From NCBI GenBank assembly GCA_032717465.1, contig CM064663.1:15395684-15459683 (forward strand): 64,000 nt of DNA, written 5' to 3'. The stretch is from Coenobita brevimanus (lineage: Eukaryota; Arthropoda; Malacostraca; Decapoda; Coenobitidae). Positions 9,505 through 20,745 of the stretch are shown here, piece after piece. Within the stretch, counting starts at the first letter, position 1, and each line of letters begins with the position of its first letter. The notes beneath the pieces are model-generated. The model was given only the letters and a program-made list of their open reading frames with translations. It was not told where the DNA came from and ran no database searches. The translations under genes were made by a program, and so were the position numbers.

Positions 9505-10467
9505 AAATGCTCTGAACTCTCAAACTCCAATTCTTCCCACTCTTTCTGGCACCATGCCAAAACCCCTTCCAACAACTTTACCTTATCATCCTTCCGTCTC
9601 TTTTCTATTCCGATTGCTCCGTAGCTATTTCTTCTAATGGTAAAACAGAACTCTTCTCTCAGACTTCCTCCTCCAATTCCACCTTGGACGATTTCGGTGT
9701 TGTTCCATAATCACTTCTCCCTTCTGACTTTCTCATGGTTGAAATTAAAATGTTTTCAATTGATGTGTTTTCTGCAGTCACCAGCCTCAGTATTAACAAG
9801 ACATATGGGACTGATGGGATCCATCCTGTTGTCCTCAAGAACTGTGCTTCTGTGCTTACACCCTGCCTAGATGGACTCTTTTGCCATTGTCTGTAAACTT
9901 ATACCTTTCCTTCTTACTGAAAGTTTGCTCTCAATCAGTCTGTCCCAAAGAATGGTGACCATTCCCAGCCCTCTAACTATCGACCAATTACATTAACATC
10001 CTATATTTCAAAAGTTTTGGTGTCTATATTTAACAAACAAATAACTTAAGCATCTTCCTTATCATAACCTTGCTTTTGATCATTTGAATGGGTTCCGCCA
10101 GGGATGTTCCGCTGGCAATCATCTCGCCTACATTTCGGACTCCTGGTCGTCCTCCTCTCGGGACTTTGGAAAAAGCTTTGCCATTTCACTTGACATCTAT
10201 AAGGCTTTCGATTGTGTTTGACATAAATAATTAATTTTGACATAAATCTTTAATTTCCAAATTGCCTTTTTACGGTTTCTATCTTTCTCTATCTTTCTAT
10301 CATCTTTAGCTTCCGTTCTGCTCATTCTATTGCTGCTGTTGTAGACGGCCACCGTCATTCTCCTAGAGCTGTAGTGGTGTTCATGTCTGTCTTATCACCT
10401 ACTCACTTCCTTTTATTCATCAGTGACCTTATAAGCTTTACATCTGACCTTATCCACTCATACGCTG

Positions 10468-10998
10468 ATGACTCCACCCTCCACCTTTCCATTAACCTAC
10501 TGCAGCTTCCATTTCAGCAGTTACTTCAGAGCTGTTTACTTATCTCCTAATTCTACCGACTATCAAACATTCTTCTACTATCTTACATCTACGATGGAAC
10601 ACATTCTATCCATTTTTCCTTTCTCTGAAATCTCCATTCTAGATTTCAATGTTCACCAAAACCTTTGGCTGTCCTCTCCTTTCACTGATCCACCTGGTGA
10701 ACAAGCCTACATCTTTTCTATCCTTAATGACCTAGAGCAGCTTGTACAGCACCCTACGCGTATCACTGACCACCTTGGAGAGAGCTCCAACATACTTGAC
10801 CTCTTTCTTACAAATAACCTTTCTTCATACACTGTTATTCTTTTCTCTCCATTGGGCTCCTCCGAACATCACCTTATTACCTTAACCTGTCCTATCGCTC
10901 CAGTACAGCATGTGGACCCTCCAAAGAAACGTCGTCTTTGGCACTTTGGAGCTGTGGACTGGGAGGCCCTCAGCCAGGACTTCTTTGATTTTCCCTGA
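10468..10998 (+). pseudogene. LINE X endonuclease C-terminal half
   Basis: An open frame of 176 codons whose first part comes from copy A and whose remainder is copy B. From about codon 22 it matches the APE endonuclease of Jockey-like LINEs: LDFNVHQ in place of the usual GDFNVH, ILDLFLTNN, and LGSSEHHLITLTCPI, the catalytic SDH motif being changed to SEH. Both substitutions would damage activity. The protein as drawn is a junction artefact, not a real gene. Confidence 0.7.
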
Positions 10999-13907
10999 AA
11001 TGATTGTTGCTTCCATGGCCGGGAGCCATCTGAGAGTGCCTTGCGCATTATGGAGGTTATTCTCTTGCCCATGGATGCATATGTTCCTTTCTCATATCCT
11101 TTGACTAATGCAAGAAAGCCTTCTTTTTATCATGCTTGTTCTAATGCTGTCCGCATCAAGGAGAGGGCCTATAAAAGGTACTGGAGTCAACTCACCCCAG
11201 AATCACATCTTTTTGTTTCTGCCAGGAATCGTGCTAAGTCTGTTCTTCACTCTGATAAAAATAAATTCATCCATACTAAATGCTCTCAACTCTTGAACTC
11301 GAATTCTTCCCGCTCCTTCAGGCACCTTGCCAAAACCTTTCTAACAACTTTATGTCATCATCCTTCCCTCCACTTTTCTACTCTGATGGCTCTGTAGCTA
11401 TTTCTTCTACTAATAACGCAGATCTCTTCACTCAGACTTTCTCCTACAGTTCCACCTTAGACGATTCTGGTGCTGTTCCTCCATCACTTCCGCCCTCAGA
11501 CTTCCTCATGGCTGACATTAAAATTTCTTTAGCTGGTGTACTTTCTGCCATCACTGGTCTCAGTACTAACAAGGTACAGTATATGGGTCTCATGGAGTAT
11601 ATCCTGTCGTTATTGAGAACTGTGCTCCTGTGCTTACATCCTGCCTAGGTAAACTCTTTTGCCTTTGTCTTTCAACTTGTACCTTTCCTTCTTGCTGGAA
11701 GTTTGTTCTCATTCAGCCAGTCCCAAAGAAGGGTGACCATCCCCAACACTCTAACTATCGTCCAAGTGCTTAAATTTCCTGTGTCTCAAAAGTTTTTGAG
11801 GCTATTCTTAACTGAAAAATTTTAAAGGATCTTCCCTATCACAACCTTCTTTCTAATCGTCAGTATGGGTTCCATCAGGGATGCTCCACTGGCTATCTTC
11901 TCACCTACCTTTCAGACTCCTGGTCATCGCCCTTTAGCGACTGTGGTGAAAGCTCTGCCATTGCACTTGACATCTCAAAGGCTTTTGATCGAGTCTGGCA
12001 TAAATCTTTAATTTCCAAACTGTCCTGTTAAGGTTCCTATCCTTCTATCTGTGCCTTTATTTATAGCTTCTTTTCTGGTCGTTCTATAGCTGGTATTGTA
12101 GACGGCCATCATTCGTCTCCTAGATCTATCAACAGTGGTGTTGCTCAGGGCTCTATCCTATCACCAACTCTCTTCCTTTTATTCATTAATCATCTTCTAA
12201 CCCGTACATCTAAACCTATCCACTTATACTCTAATGATTCCACCGTTCTCCTTTCCATTCGGTTTCTGCAACGTTCATCTCAGCAGTTACTTCAACAAAC
12301 ATGGGATGAGGCTATGGCACACCTGATGTCTGACTTGGCTCGTATCTCTGAGTGGGGTAAAAATAATCTTGTTTTTAACCCGTCACATCCCGAACTATTT
12401 CGCACCTCTGACACCCGCCAATCCCGAGGTATTTAAAAAAAAAAAAATTTTGGCTAAAACCTCCGCTTTTGGTGAGAAACATCGAAAATTCATACAGAAA
12501 TCGCTCACCTGAGGTTTAAAATACTCGACCCAGGTACCAGTACCTCCTTACCTGACTGGGTTTTCTAACAGGCTGGCACCAAAGAAAACGAGTTCCATGG
12601 GAGGGTAATTATTTCACACCACTCATAAACGGTATTTATTTGTTTACTTGGTACGAATTTATATGTAGTACGAGAGTATATTGGTTTTCAAACAGTAAAA
12701 TAGGCATTATAAGCATTGTTTCACTCACTAACTCATCACCATACCTGACCTTCTTTTGCCACATTACCTGATCATTATTTCTGACTGTTTCTTTCTCTAA
12801 TGCTATGTAAACTTTGTCCTCCACATTGTCATCGATTGGGGAATCACTCTGGCCCTGAATGTCTTTACTGACCAAGTCACTGGTAACAGGTGAATTGCCG
12901 AGACAATGGCCTGGTGGGGGAGGGGGAGGTTATGCAGTGTAAGGCATTATACCTGCTTGGCATCTTGTAGAGGAATAGAGGAAGGTGTCCCGTGTATAAT
13001 TACGAATAATCACGCACAAAAATTGAAAATTGTGCAAATTAGGGACCTTGCAATTGCACGACATACCAGTACGTCGCTGGGACTGGCAAATGCAAAATGC
13101 TGCAACGTACTCATATGTCAACGGGACGGGGCGGGTTAATGGATCAAAAACTCAGTTTTTACACCTATCAACACGACACAATCTTTCACAGGAGTACCCT
13201 CTAATGATTAATATTATCCAGCTCCATCCTGCATCATCCTTGAACATGCTTGGGGTTTCATTCACTCGGGACTTATCTTGGATAAATCATATTGCATCTC
13301 TTGTAATGCTTCCAAGAGATTGGGTGTTCTAAGCTGACTCCATACCTTCTTTACCCCTACACAGTTGTTGACTTTATACAGCGGTTGTTTCCCCCCCCTT
13401 TTTGGAGTACAACTCTCATGTGTGGGTAGGCTCACCACATGCTCTTCTCAATAGGGTGCAGTCAAAGGCTATTCATGTCATCAACTCTCCTTCTCTTACT
13501 GGCTTCCTTCAACCTGTCTCTTTCCCGCACTGTTGCCTCTTTATCTCTTTTCTATCGCCGCTTCAATGGTCACTGCTCCTCCAAACTGTCTGCTTGCATC
13601 CCTCCACCTGTACGACGAGCACGTAGCACCCGTCTAGCAACAAACTCTCATCCAAACTCTGTCCAACTCTCTAATGCAAGAGTTAACTGCTACTCCCAGT
13701 CCTTCATTTATGCAGCTGGACAACTCTGGAACTGTCTTCCCCTGTGTATTTCCTACTTCCTATGATCTCCAGTCTTTCACAGTGTGTACAGGCATCTCAA
13801 AATGTATGGATCTTGAATTTGGCTCTGTTCTGTATTTTTTGTTGGAAGGAGGGTTTTGTGGAATCAGCCTTTGGTTCCTTCTTCCTTGCATTAAAAAAAA
13901 AAAAAAA
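10530..13907 (+). mobile_element. LINE family X copy B, inserted in copy A
   Basis: Begins inside the endonuclease (the LDFNVHQ and SSEHHLITLTCPI motifs at 10640-10890 lie in an open stretch at 10468-10998). It continues through the linker (11041-11648), a broken RT (11700-12370; AQGSILSPTL at about 12150 and an altered YADD, YSND, at about 12225), and the C-terminal region (13140-13765, EYNSHVWVGSPH). It ends in an A tract at 13892-13907. A piggyBac deletion derivative interrupts it at 12379-13135. No gene product is expected. Its position inside copy A shows that two X insertions happened at different times. Confidence 0.75.
12379..13135 (-). mobile_element. piggyBac deletion derivative (family 1)
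   Basis: 757 bp between TTAA copies at 12375-12378 and 13136-13139. Ends read CCCGTCACATCCCG and, inverted, CCCGCCCCGTCCCG, the same termini as the full-length copy at 54711-58372. The interior keeps about 200 bp of the 5' end and the start of the transposase frame (12636-12875, minus strand, DSPIDDNVEDK), joined to about 250 bp of the 3' end. The uninterrupted LINE X site is seen in copy D near 30755. Confidence 0.85.
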
Positions 13908-14271
13908 AGGATGAAGAGGCTGTGGCACACCGAATTTATGATTTGGCTCATGGGCCTGAGTGGGGTAAACATAATCTTGTTTTTAATTCATCAAACATCA
14001 GATCTTACATCTATCAACCAGACTAACTCTTCCACAGGAATACCCCCTAATTTTTTGTTGTATCCAGTTCAATCCTGCATCATCTTTAAAGATACTTGGG
14101 GTTTCATTATATCTGAATATATCTTGGAAAGAACATATCACCCCTCTCGTAAAAGAGATTGGGTGTGCTAAGCCGACTCTGTGCCTTCTTAACCCATGCA
14201 GAGTTGTTGACTTTATATACGGGTTTTATTCGCCCTTGTAGAGTACACTTCTCATGTGTGGAGAGGCAATT

Positions 14272-15810
14272 GTTTTGAAAAAGTGTTCCCCTGAACTTGC
14301 CTCTGTCCTAGCCAAATTAATCAGAATATGCATACGTACTTCTTTATTCCCAAATTCATGGAAAGAAGCCAATATCCACCCTGTTCCGAAGAAAGGAAGT
14401 TCGTCTGACCCCTCCAATTACAGACCAATAGCTGTCACATCTTCTCTTGGTAAGGTATTTGAAACTTTAATTAATAAGCATATTGTTAAACATCTTGAAT
14501 CCAACAACTTAATTAGTGATAGACAATACGGTTTTCGCCACGAAAGATCCACCATTGACATACTCAATCTCTTACCTCATACCATCCATCAATCAACTGA
14601 TCTTTTTGGAGAAACTCATGCAGTAGCTCTTGATATCTCTAAAGCTTTCGACAGAGTATGGCACCGTTCCCTGCTGTCCAAACTCCCTTGCTATGGACTA
14701 ACGTCTTTTGTTCCTTTGATTTCTTCTTATCTTAGTGACAGGAAAATAAGGTAAAAGTAGATGATGTATATTCGAATTTCCACTCAATTAACGCCGGCGT
14801 GCCGCAGGGATCAGTTCTGGCGCCAACCCTATTTCTGGTTCATATTAATGATCTCTTATCTGTCACTCACAATCCCGTTCACTCATATGCAGATGACTCA
14901 ACACTACATAGTTCATTCACACTCAGACATCCATTTACAAAGTCTAATATCTCTACCTCTCAACTCAGTACAGCCATCTCCATAAATCAAGATCTAGCTA
15001 CAATCAGTGAATGGGGACAAAACAACCTTGTCTCTTTTAATGCTAGTAAAACTTAATATATACAGTTTACTAATAGACAGATATTGCCAGATTCGTACAT
15101 TACCTTCAGTGCTACTAATATTCCCATCTCCAAAAGTATTGAAATTCTTGGTGTCTCACTTAACAGTGCCCTCAGCTGGACCTCTCATGTCAGATCACTT
15201 GCTAAAACCGCCTCAAAGAAACTTGGATTATTGTACAGAGTCCGTAACTTCTTTGCCGATGAGCAGTTAGCTATAATTTATAAGAGTCATGTGCGCTCTC
15301 AGCTTGAATATTGCTCACCCTTGTGGAATGGTTGTGGAGAGGTTGCATTAAGACAACTAGACAAAATTCAGAATAAAGCTGTTAGAATCATTAACAACCC
15401 TGCCATTACATATAAACTACCTCCCCTGCAAGTAAGAAGGAATATTGCCTCCCTTGCATTATTTTACAGATATTTTTTGGCAAATGCTCAGATGAAGTTG
15501 CGTCCATGGTGCCACCTCTCCATGCCTTCCCTCGTGCTACACGGGCATCTGGTAGCGCTCATGACTGGAATGTCACTCAACCATATTGCAGAACTTCTGC
15601 CTATCAGAATTCTTTCATTCCCCGAACTGCATTTCTCTGGAACTCGCTTCCCCAGAGTTGTTTCCCTCCAAATTTCAACCCACAACTGTTCAAGTCAAAC
15701 TGTTACAGATATTTTATGAATGGAGGACACCAGTAATCTGGTGTATGGATTTTTTTTTTTCCCCATTTGTTTTTCCTTCCTCCGTTCTGTTATTAAAAAA
15801 AAAAAAAATA
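14272..15810 (+). mobile_element. LINE family Y, 5'-truncated, inserted in LINE X copy A
   Basis: Starts in the RT N-terminal region (KKCSPELASVLAKLI) and runs through NYRPIAVTSSLGKVFE, ALDISKAFDRVWH, VPQGSVLAPTLF, YADDSTLH and the thumb region, ending with FHSP/NSLPQ-type C-terminal sequence and an A tract at 15794-15808. Open stretches are 14254-14754, 14799-15056 and 15084-15719, in shifting frames. The left junction cuts X sequence after GTGTGGAGAGGC and the right junction resumes in X. It is a Jockey/CR1-related family distinct from X. Confidence 0.8.
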
Positions 15811-15855
15811 CAGGTGTTCTCATAAAGTGGAGTCAAAGGCTTTTCATGTCATTAA

Positions 15856-16215
15856 CCCATGGAGAGCGACCATGCTTCCGTAGGTACCTGGCGTCAGGCG
15901 ACGACTTGGCTGAAATTTCGAGTCTTACAACATTGAATGAAACACACATCATCGTCTTGGACATATTTGTGCGCATCCGGCAATGTATATATATGACCAA
16001 AGAAAGTCACGTGGTGGTGAGATGAAATGGCCAGAAGATGAACAGCTGGTGGTGTGAGCAACCCACCTCCCACGGTGAGTGAGGTAATGAAAGGCATTGT
16101 CCGACAGCCTATATTTATTATTATGGCCTTGGACAAGGATCACGTGATTACCGTATCATCAACCCCCCCCCACTCTCTCTCTCTCGTGTGTGTGTGTGTG
16201 TGTGTGTGTGTGCAG

Positions 16216-16260
<45 letters not shown>

Positions 16261-16349
16261 TGTGTGTGCAGATCCTCTCTCTCTCTCTCTCTCGTGTGTG
16301 TGTGCAGATCCTCTCTCTCTCTCTCTCTCTCTCTCGTGTGTGTGTGCAG

Positions 16350-16435
<86 letters not shown>

Positions 16436-16700
16436 CCCCTAGCGCCTGGTGCAGGGTTGGCAGCGTCATGGGAGGAAAATTAGTGCGCACTCCATGGTGT
16501 CCACACGCGCGTATTCTGAGCGTATATGGGGCAGTGCGTGGGTGGTATCCAGAGTTGCCACCTGCCCCTCTTTCCCATACAAATTTCAGCCACCTACTCC
16601 TCATGGCGCGGTTTTGTACGCCTTTGAGAATCGCATTTGTTTGAGGCCTATCGTTCTTGACTATGGTAAGTCCCAAATGAGGCCTGTCGCTCTCAACAGG
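15856..16700. mobile_element. TTAA-flanked piggyBac-like MITE
   Basis: 845 bp inserted in LINE X copy A between TTAA at 15852-15855 and 16701-16704. Inverted ends are CCCATGGAGAGCGAC and CCTGTTGAGAGCGAC (12 of 15 positions match). There is no transposase. Its centre is the compound microsatellite at 16172-16435. The termini differ from the CCCGYCMCGTCCCG ends of the other piggyBac copies, so it belongs to another family. Confidence 0.75.
16172..16435. repeat. Compound (CT)n/(GT)n array with a repeated linker
   Basis: Blocks of CT alternate with GT blocks joined by the linker GTGTGTGTGTGCAGATC. The (GT)-GCAGATC-(CT) unit occurs four times before a final long GT tract ending in TAGATC. This is a higher-order repeat, not a simple dinucleotide tract. 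Reading frames across it encode only Cys/Val or Arg/Glu repeats and are not genes. Confidence 0.9.
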
Positions 16701-17146
16701 TTAACTCTCCTCCTCCTACTGGCTCCCTTCTACCTCTGTCTCTTTGCTGCACTGTTGCATCTTTATCTCTTTTCTATCACTACTTCAATGGTCACTGCTC
16801 CTCTGAGCTGTCTGCTTGCATCCCTCCACCAGTAAGGCGAGCACGTAACACCCATCTAGCAACAAACTCCCATCTCTTTTCTGTCCAGCTCTCTGATATG
16901 AGAGTTAACCACTACTCACAGTTCTTCATTTATGCAACAGGACAACTCTGGAACTGTCTCCCTCTGTCTGTATTTCCTATTGCCTATGACCTCCAATCTT
17001 TCAAACACAGTGTGTCCATGAATCTCTAAATGATTGGATCTTTAACTTGGCTATCTGTTAACCTTGTTTTTGTTTTTTCCTTAAGGAACAACTTGCAGGC
17101 TCCCGGTCTTTGATTCCTTCTTCCGTGCTTAAAGAAAAAAAAAAAA

Positions 17147-17402
17147 ACATACATACAAGTGCCCGGACAGAAACTCGTAATAATTATATAGATGAAAAAG
17201 AAATGCATTGTGATAAGATGGACGCCATTATGCAGTGTCACAGATATACAAATGTCCCTCATCTACTTCCCTATCTTCCAGAAGGAGAATTTTGAGATGT
17301 AGGAAGAAGGTAAGTTTAGTCCCTAGTTCACTGGGTTCACATTTCTGATGAGCAGGGATTTGAAGTTACTGGTACTACCACTAATACTACCTTGATGAAT
17401 GA

Positions 17403-17448
<46 letters not shown>

Positions 17449-17567
17449 CAGTGGCATGTGCTTTCCCGATACCTACCACATTATATCCTTCAAATGTATT
17501 CAAAGGATTGTGCACTGAAACTAAATCTGAGTGTAGGTGTATTAACGAATGTAACTGTACATCTTAA
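17147..17567. other. Spacer with (AC)n microsatellite
   Basis: About 420 bp with an AC tract at 17405-17446. No gene is seen. The TTAA at 17564-17567 is the left target-site copy of the next piggyBac. Confidence 0.7.
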
Positions 17568-18399
17568 CCTGTCACGTCCCGACCAATTTCTCACCTCCGA
17601 TCTCCCCCGATCCTGAGGTTTTTTGGAAAAAAATTTTGGGGTAAAAACTCCGCTTTTGTTGAAAAACAAAGGAAAACCACCAAGAAAAGGCTTATCAGGG
17701 TCCATAAGTGGTCGGAACAGGTGAGGTCCCCTGCGCCAGGTATCGTATTCTGTCTCTGACGTGTGAGGCTCTCACATTGTCCAGGGTAGGTATTTTTGGG
17801 ACAATCAACAAAGAACACCTCTATATGTATTGATTTTGAACTAATAAACAATCACAATAACAATATAATGGTTTTCAATGATATATATAAGAAAAATAGG
17901 CATTGTTCCATCACGCGAGCTTAGCTATTTTTGTCATATCAGTCACACGCTAGTTGCTAAGTTTCTTGTTTCATTTCACATATCATTTTTTCTACTTGTA
18001 TAATACTGTTTCAATGCCATATTACCATTTTTTACTGTATGTAAATGTTTTCTGCTGTTTTCATTCATTACGAGGACATGTAGCATAACTATAGCGTACA
18101 TCTGCTTACTCAGCGCACTCGCTATGACTCTTATCTCAACATACCATATTATTTTCTCACTTCCATAGTATTGTATTTCTTACATTGAACCTTTCCTCAA
18201 TCAATGTAAATGTTTTCAATTATTTCCATTCAGAATGAGGGTATTTAGCGAAATGCTAGCTCATATTCACATAGCAAGCACACTTGCTACCACTCATGTT
18301 GCAACTTCTACTTTATTTCTTCACTCCCAATATACTTCCCCAATTACACTACACCCGTTTCCACTCTATAAAACTATTTACATATTGTCAGGCCTTATT

Positions 18400-18770
18400 T
18401 ATTCCCCTGAGCATCAGATTATCGCATCAAAATACCCTCCCTAGGTATGTTTCCACTTAGATAATATTCATACACTTACGTACTAATTTTCCACTTATTT
18501 TACACCCGTTTCCACTTTATACAACTATTTACATAATTACGGGCCTTATTTATTCCACTGAGCGTCTGAATATCGCATCAAAATACCCTCGCTAGGTATG
18601 TTTCCACTTAGATAATATTCATACACTTACATAATAATTTTCCACTTATAATACACCCGTTTCCACTTCCATACTACTATTTACAGATCTACGGGCCTTA
18701 TAATTACACTGAGCGTCTTTTTGTCGCATTTCTTCGTGAGTATGAGCGTCATATCGCATTCACACCATAT
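18400..18770 (-). repeat. Subterminal repeats of the piggyBac 3' end
   Basis: Three occurrences (about 18409, 18559 and 18711) of a block reading GAGCGTCTGAATATCGCATC, followed in the first two by AAAATACCCTCGCTAGG, spaced about 150 bp. The same motif in opposite orientation recurs near 57731, 57871 and 58034 in the plus-strand copy. These may be transposase binding sites; that role is inferred. Confidence 0.75.
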
Positions 18771-19415
18771 CAGAATAATCTGCAAGGTGTGGTACTCACT
18801 AAAACAGGGGTGAAAGCAGAGACCCACGTCACACTCTACGCACTCATACCGGGTGTCTTTTCTCTGAGTGTTGGATCTCACACGGGAATTACTGCACACG
18901 TGACACCTACGCTGGGGCCTAGGTCTATTTGGCTGGGGAGGTATAGGAGTTGGGAAATGGTGGGCGGATAATCTCAAGGGACTTTGGGTGATAGGGGCAG
19001 TGCGTGTGCGGTGTTGGGGCCTCTCGACCGCATACCGTGCAAACATCTCACATGTAACCTCCCTGACAAACCCTTCAAAGGTTTCCTGCACTCCTGTTGT
19101 CATGGCGTGCAGGTGGTGGCAATTCAGTACAGATATATCTAGCAGATGAAAGAAGAGCTTCTTGTACCACTTCATCATGGTCCTGGCACACTCGACAGTG
19201 GATATCATGGAGTCTGACTGGTCCACCAGGCGCATGTTGATGTTGTAATCAAGGACACACTCAGGTTTCCAGATATGGTGCCTCCTCTTGCTGCGGTAAT
19301 CCACAGAATCAGTACAGTGCACCAAGGGGCGGTGAACCGTGGAAAAAAGGCTCACTTCTCTGTTGTGGTTCCACACTGTTGCTAGTATTAGCACTGGTAG
19401 AATCATCAGCATCAT
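18681..19415 (-). pseudogene. piggyBac transposase, C-terminal part
   Basis: 244 codons carrying the third catalytic region (DYNINMRLVDQSDSM), the following helices (ECARTMMKWYKKLFFHLLDI) and the cysteine-rich C-terminal finger (CHVCSNSRVR then CVECDVGLCFHPCFSEYH). It abuts the N-terminal frame after a deletion. The VIDESL and DNWYTS blocks present in the 55725-57554 frame are missing here, so the first two catalytic aspartates are gone and the enzyme is dead. Confidence 0.85.
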
Positions 19416-19503
19416 AAAACTAGAGGCGACTTAGAATTTGCTGAAATCTATTGTGGCTCATGATTTGGCCAAATATTGGTGTGAACATGATAGGGTCCCT
19501 TGT

Positions 19504-20745
19504 TCAGCATGCAAGAATTCTGTTTTTACGTAAAATACCCATCAAAAAGACCAGGGCAAAAAATAAAAACATTTCTGCAAGGGAGACAGGGTAATCATAT
19601 ATGACTGAATGCCTGCTCCTTGTGCCCAGTCTTTCACTCTCACAGCGCTGGCTCGTAGCGAAACCTTTTGTCTGGTCCACTACTAGATCCACAAAACCCT
19701 CACTGAAAAACAGGTGGAAAAAATCCAGCCTGTGGAATTTCGGTGAATACCTGGAGCCGTGCAGCCCCTGCTCAGTGAAGGGGTGAATGAGGGGAGAAAA
19801 ATCACTGCCATCCTCCCAATCCCAAGACACATAAGCCTCACCCACGTTGTCCCCATCGTCGTTGTCGGGGTGGGGAGGAGATGCTGGTGGGGGAGGTTGG
19901 GGAGGAGGAGTGCAGAAGGCTTCCCCACTCACACTCCTCTTCCATCGGCCTTTACCTTTACCCTTTCCCTTACTCTTACGGCCTTGGGGAACATCAGGGG
20001 GCTGTGGGGAGGAAGTCTGGGAATATTGGGGAGCATAAGACGTGCTGGGGAGTTGCTCCTCCTCACCTCCCCCCTCCATCACTACACCACTTGATTCATC
20101 ACGCACCCTCACTGGCCCACGTGTATGGGAATATTTGGGAGCATAAGACGTGTTGGGGAGTGGTTCCTCCTCACCTCCCCCCTCCATCCTCACACCACGT
20201 GATTCATCACGCACCCTCACTGCCCCACATGATACGCCCCGCCGCCTCACACCACCACGGGAGAGCGATGACTCACTCCCGCCACTCTCACTTTCTATAC
20301 TCGCCCCTGCACTTTCAATTTCACTCCCAACTCTCTCCATGCCACCTCCGTCATCCCCAAACAAAATACTAGACCCATACCTGCTTATACGACGTGGTGT
20401 GTGCTCGGGGCCGTGATGAGTTATTACCTCATGGCCATACCACATGGCAGCACGTCCCACGGCTCCGTCCTCGTCCTCAAAATCGGGCTCCACGTCACAT
20501 AGGAGCTGCCTGGAGGTGGTTGTACGCTGGTTCGGTGCAGGCTGGCCCTCTCTAGCAGCATGATACATTACATAGCGCCGCTTCGTGGGGGACGGGACCT
20601 CCTCATCACTGCTGCTAGTTTCTTCCTCCTCTGGTTGGACATAATCTTTCTCCACCACCTCGTCATCGAGTGGCGAATCACTATCGCCAGTGAAGGCATC
20701 CAGGGCAGCTTGGATTTCCTCCTCCGGGAGACCTCTATGCACCAT
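19504..20745 (-). pseudogene. piggyBac transposase, N-terminal part
   Basis: 413 codons from MVHRGLPEEEIQAALDAF to the start of the transposase core (EMFLFFALVFLMGILRKNR), where a frame change ends it. The first 300 residues are an acidic and Ser/Pro-rich region containing two copies of a roughly 36-residue unit (VRVRDES, MEGGGEEE, LPSTSYAP). A basic segment follows (RKSKGKGKGKGRWKR), possibly nuclear localisation. In this segment the copy is better preserved than the one at 54964, which is shifted and stopped here. Confidence 0.85.

Larger units (their letters stand above)
9505..17146 (+). mobile_element. LINE family X copy A, split into four pieces by later insertions
   Basis: A 5'-truncated Jockey/CR1-like LINE whose consecutive segments are 9505-10529, 13908-14271, about 15811-15855 and 16701-17146. 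Placed end to end they follow the order of the other X copies: endonuclease-RT linker, RT fingers, YADDSTLH near 10465, thumb, C-terminal region, 3' UTR, A-rich tail at 17131-17146. Frameshifts and stops are numerous, so it is dead. The gaps are occupied by X copy B, a Y LINE and a TTAA-flanked MITE. Each junction can be recognised because the interrupted X sequence resumes in phase with the other copies. Confidence 0.75.

Noticed and set aside
16054..16676. Long open frames on both strands at 16.1-16.7 kb
   Set aside because: They exist because CT/GT dinucleotide repeats contain no stop codons. They lie inside a MITE.
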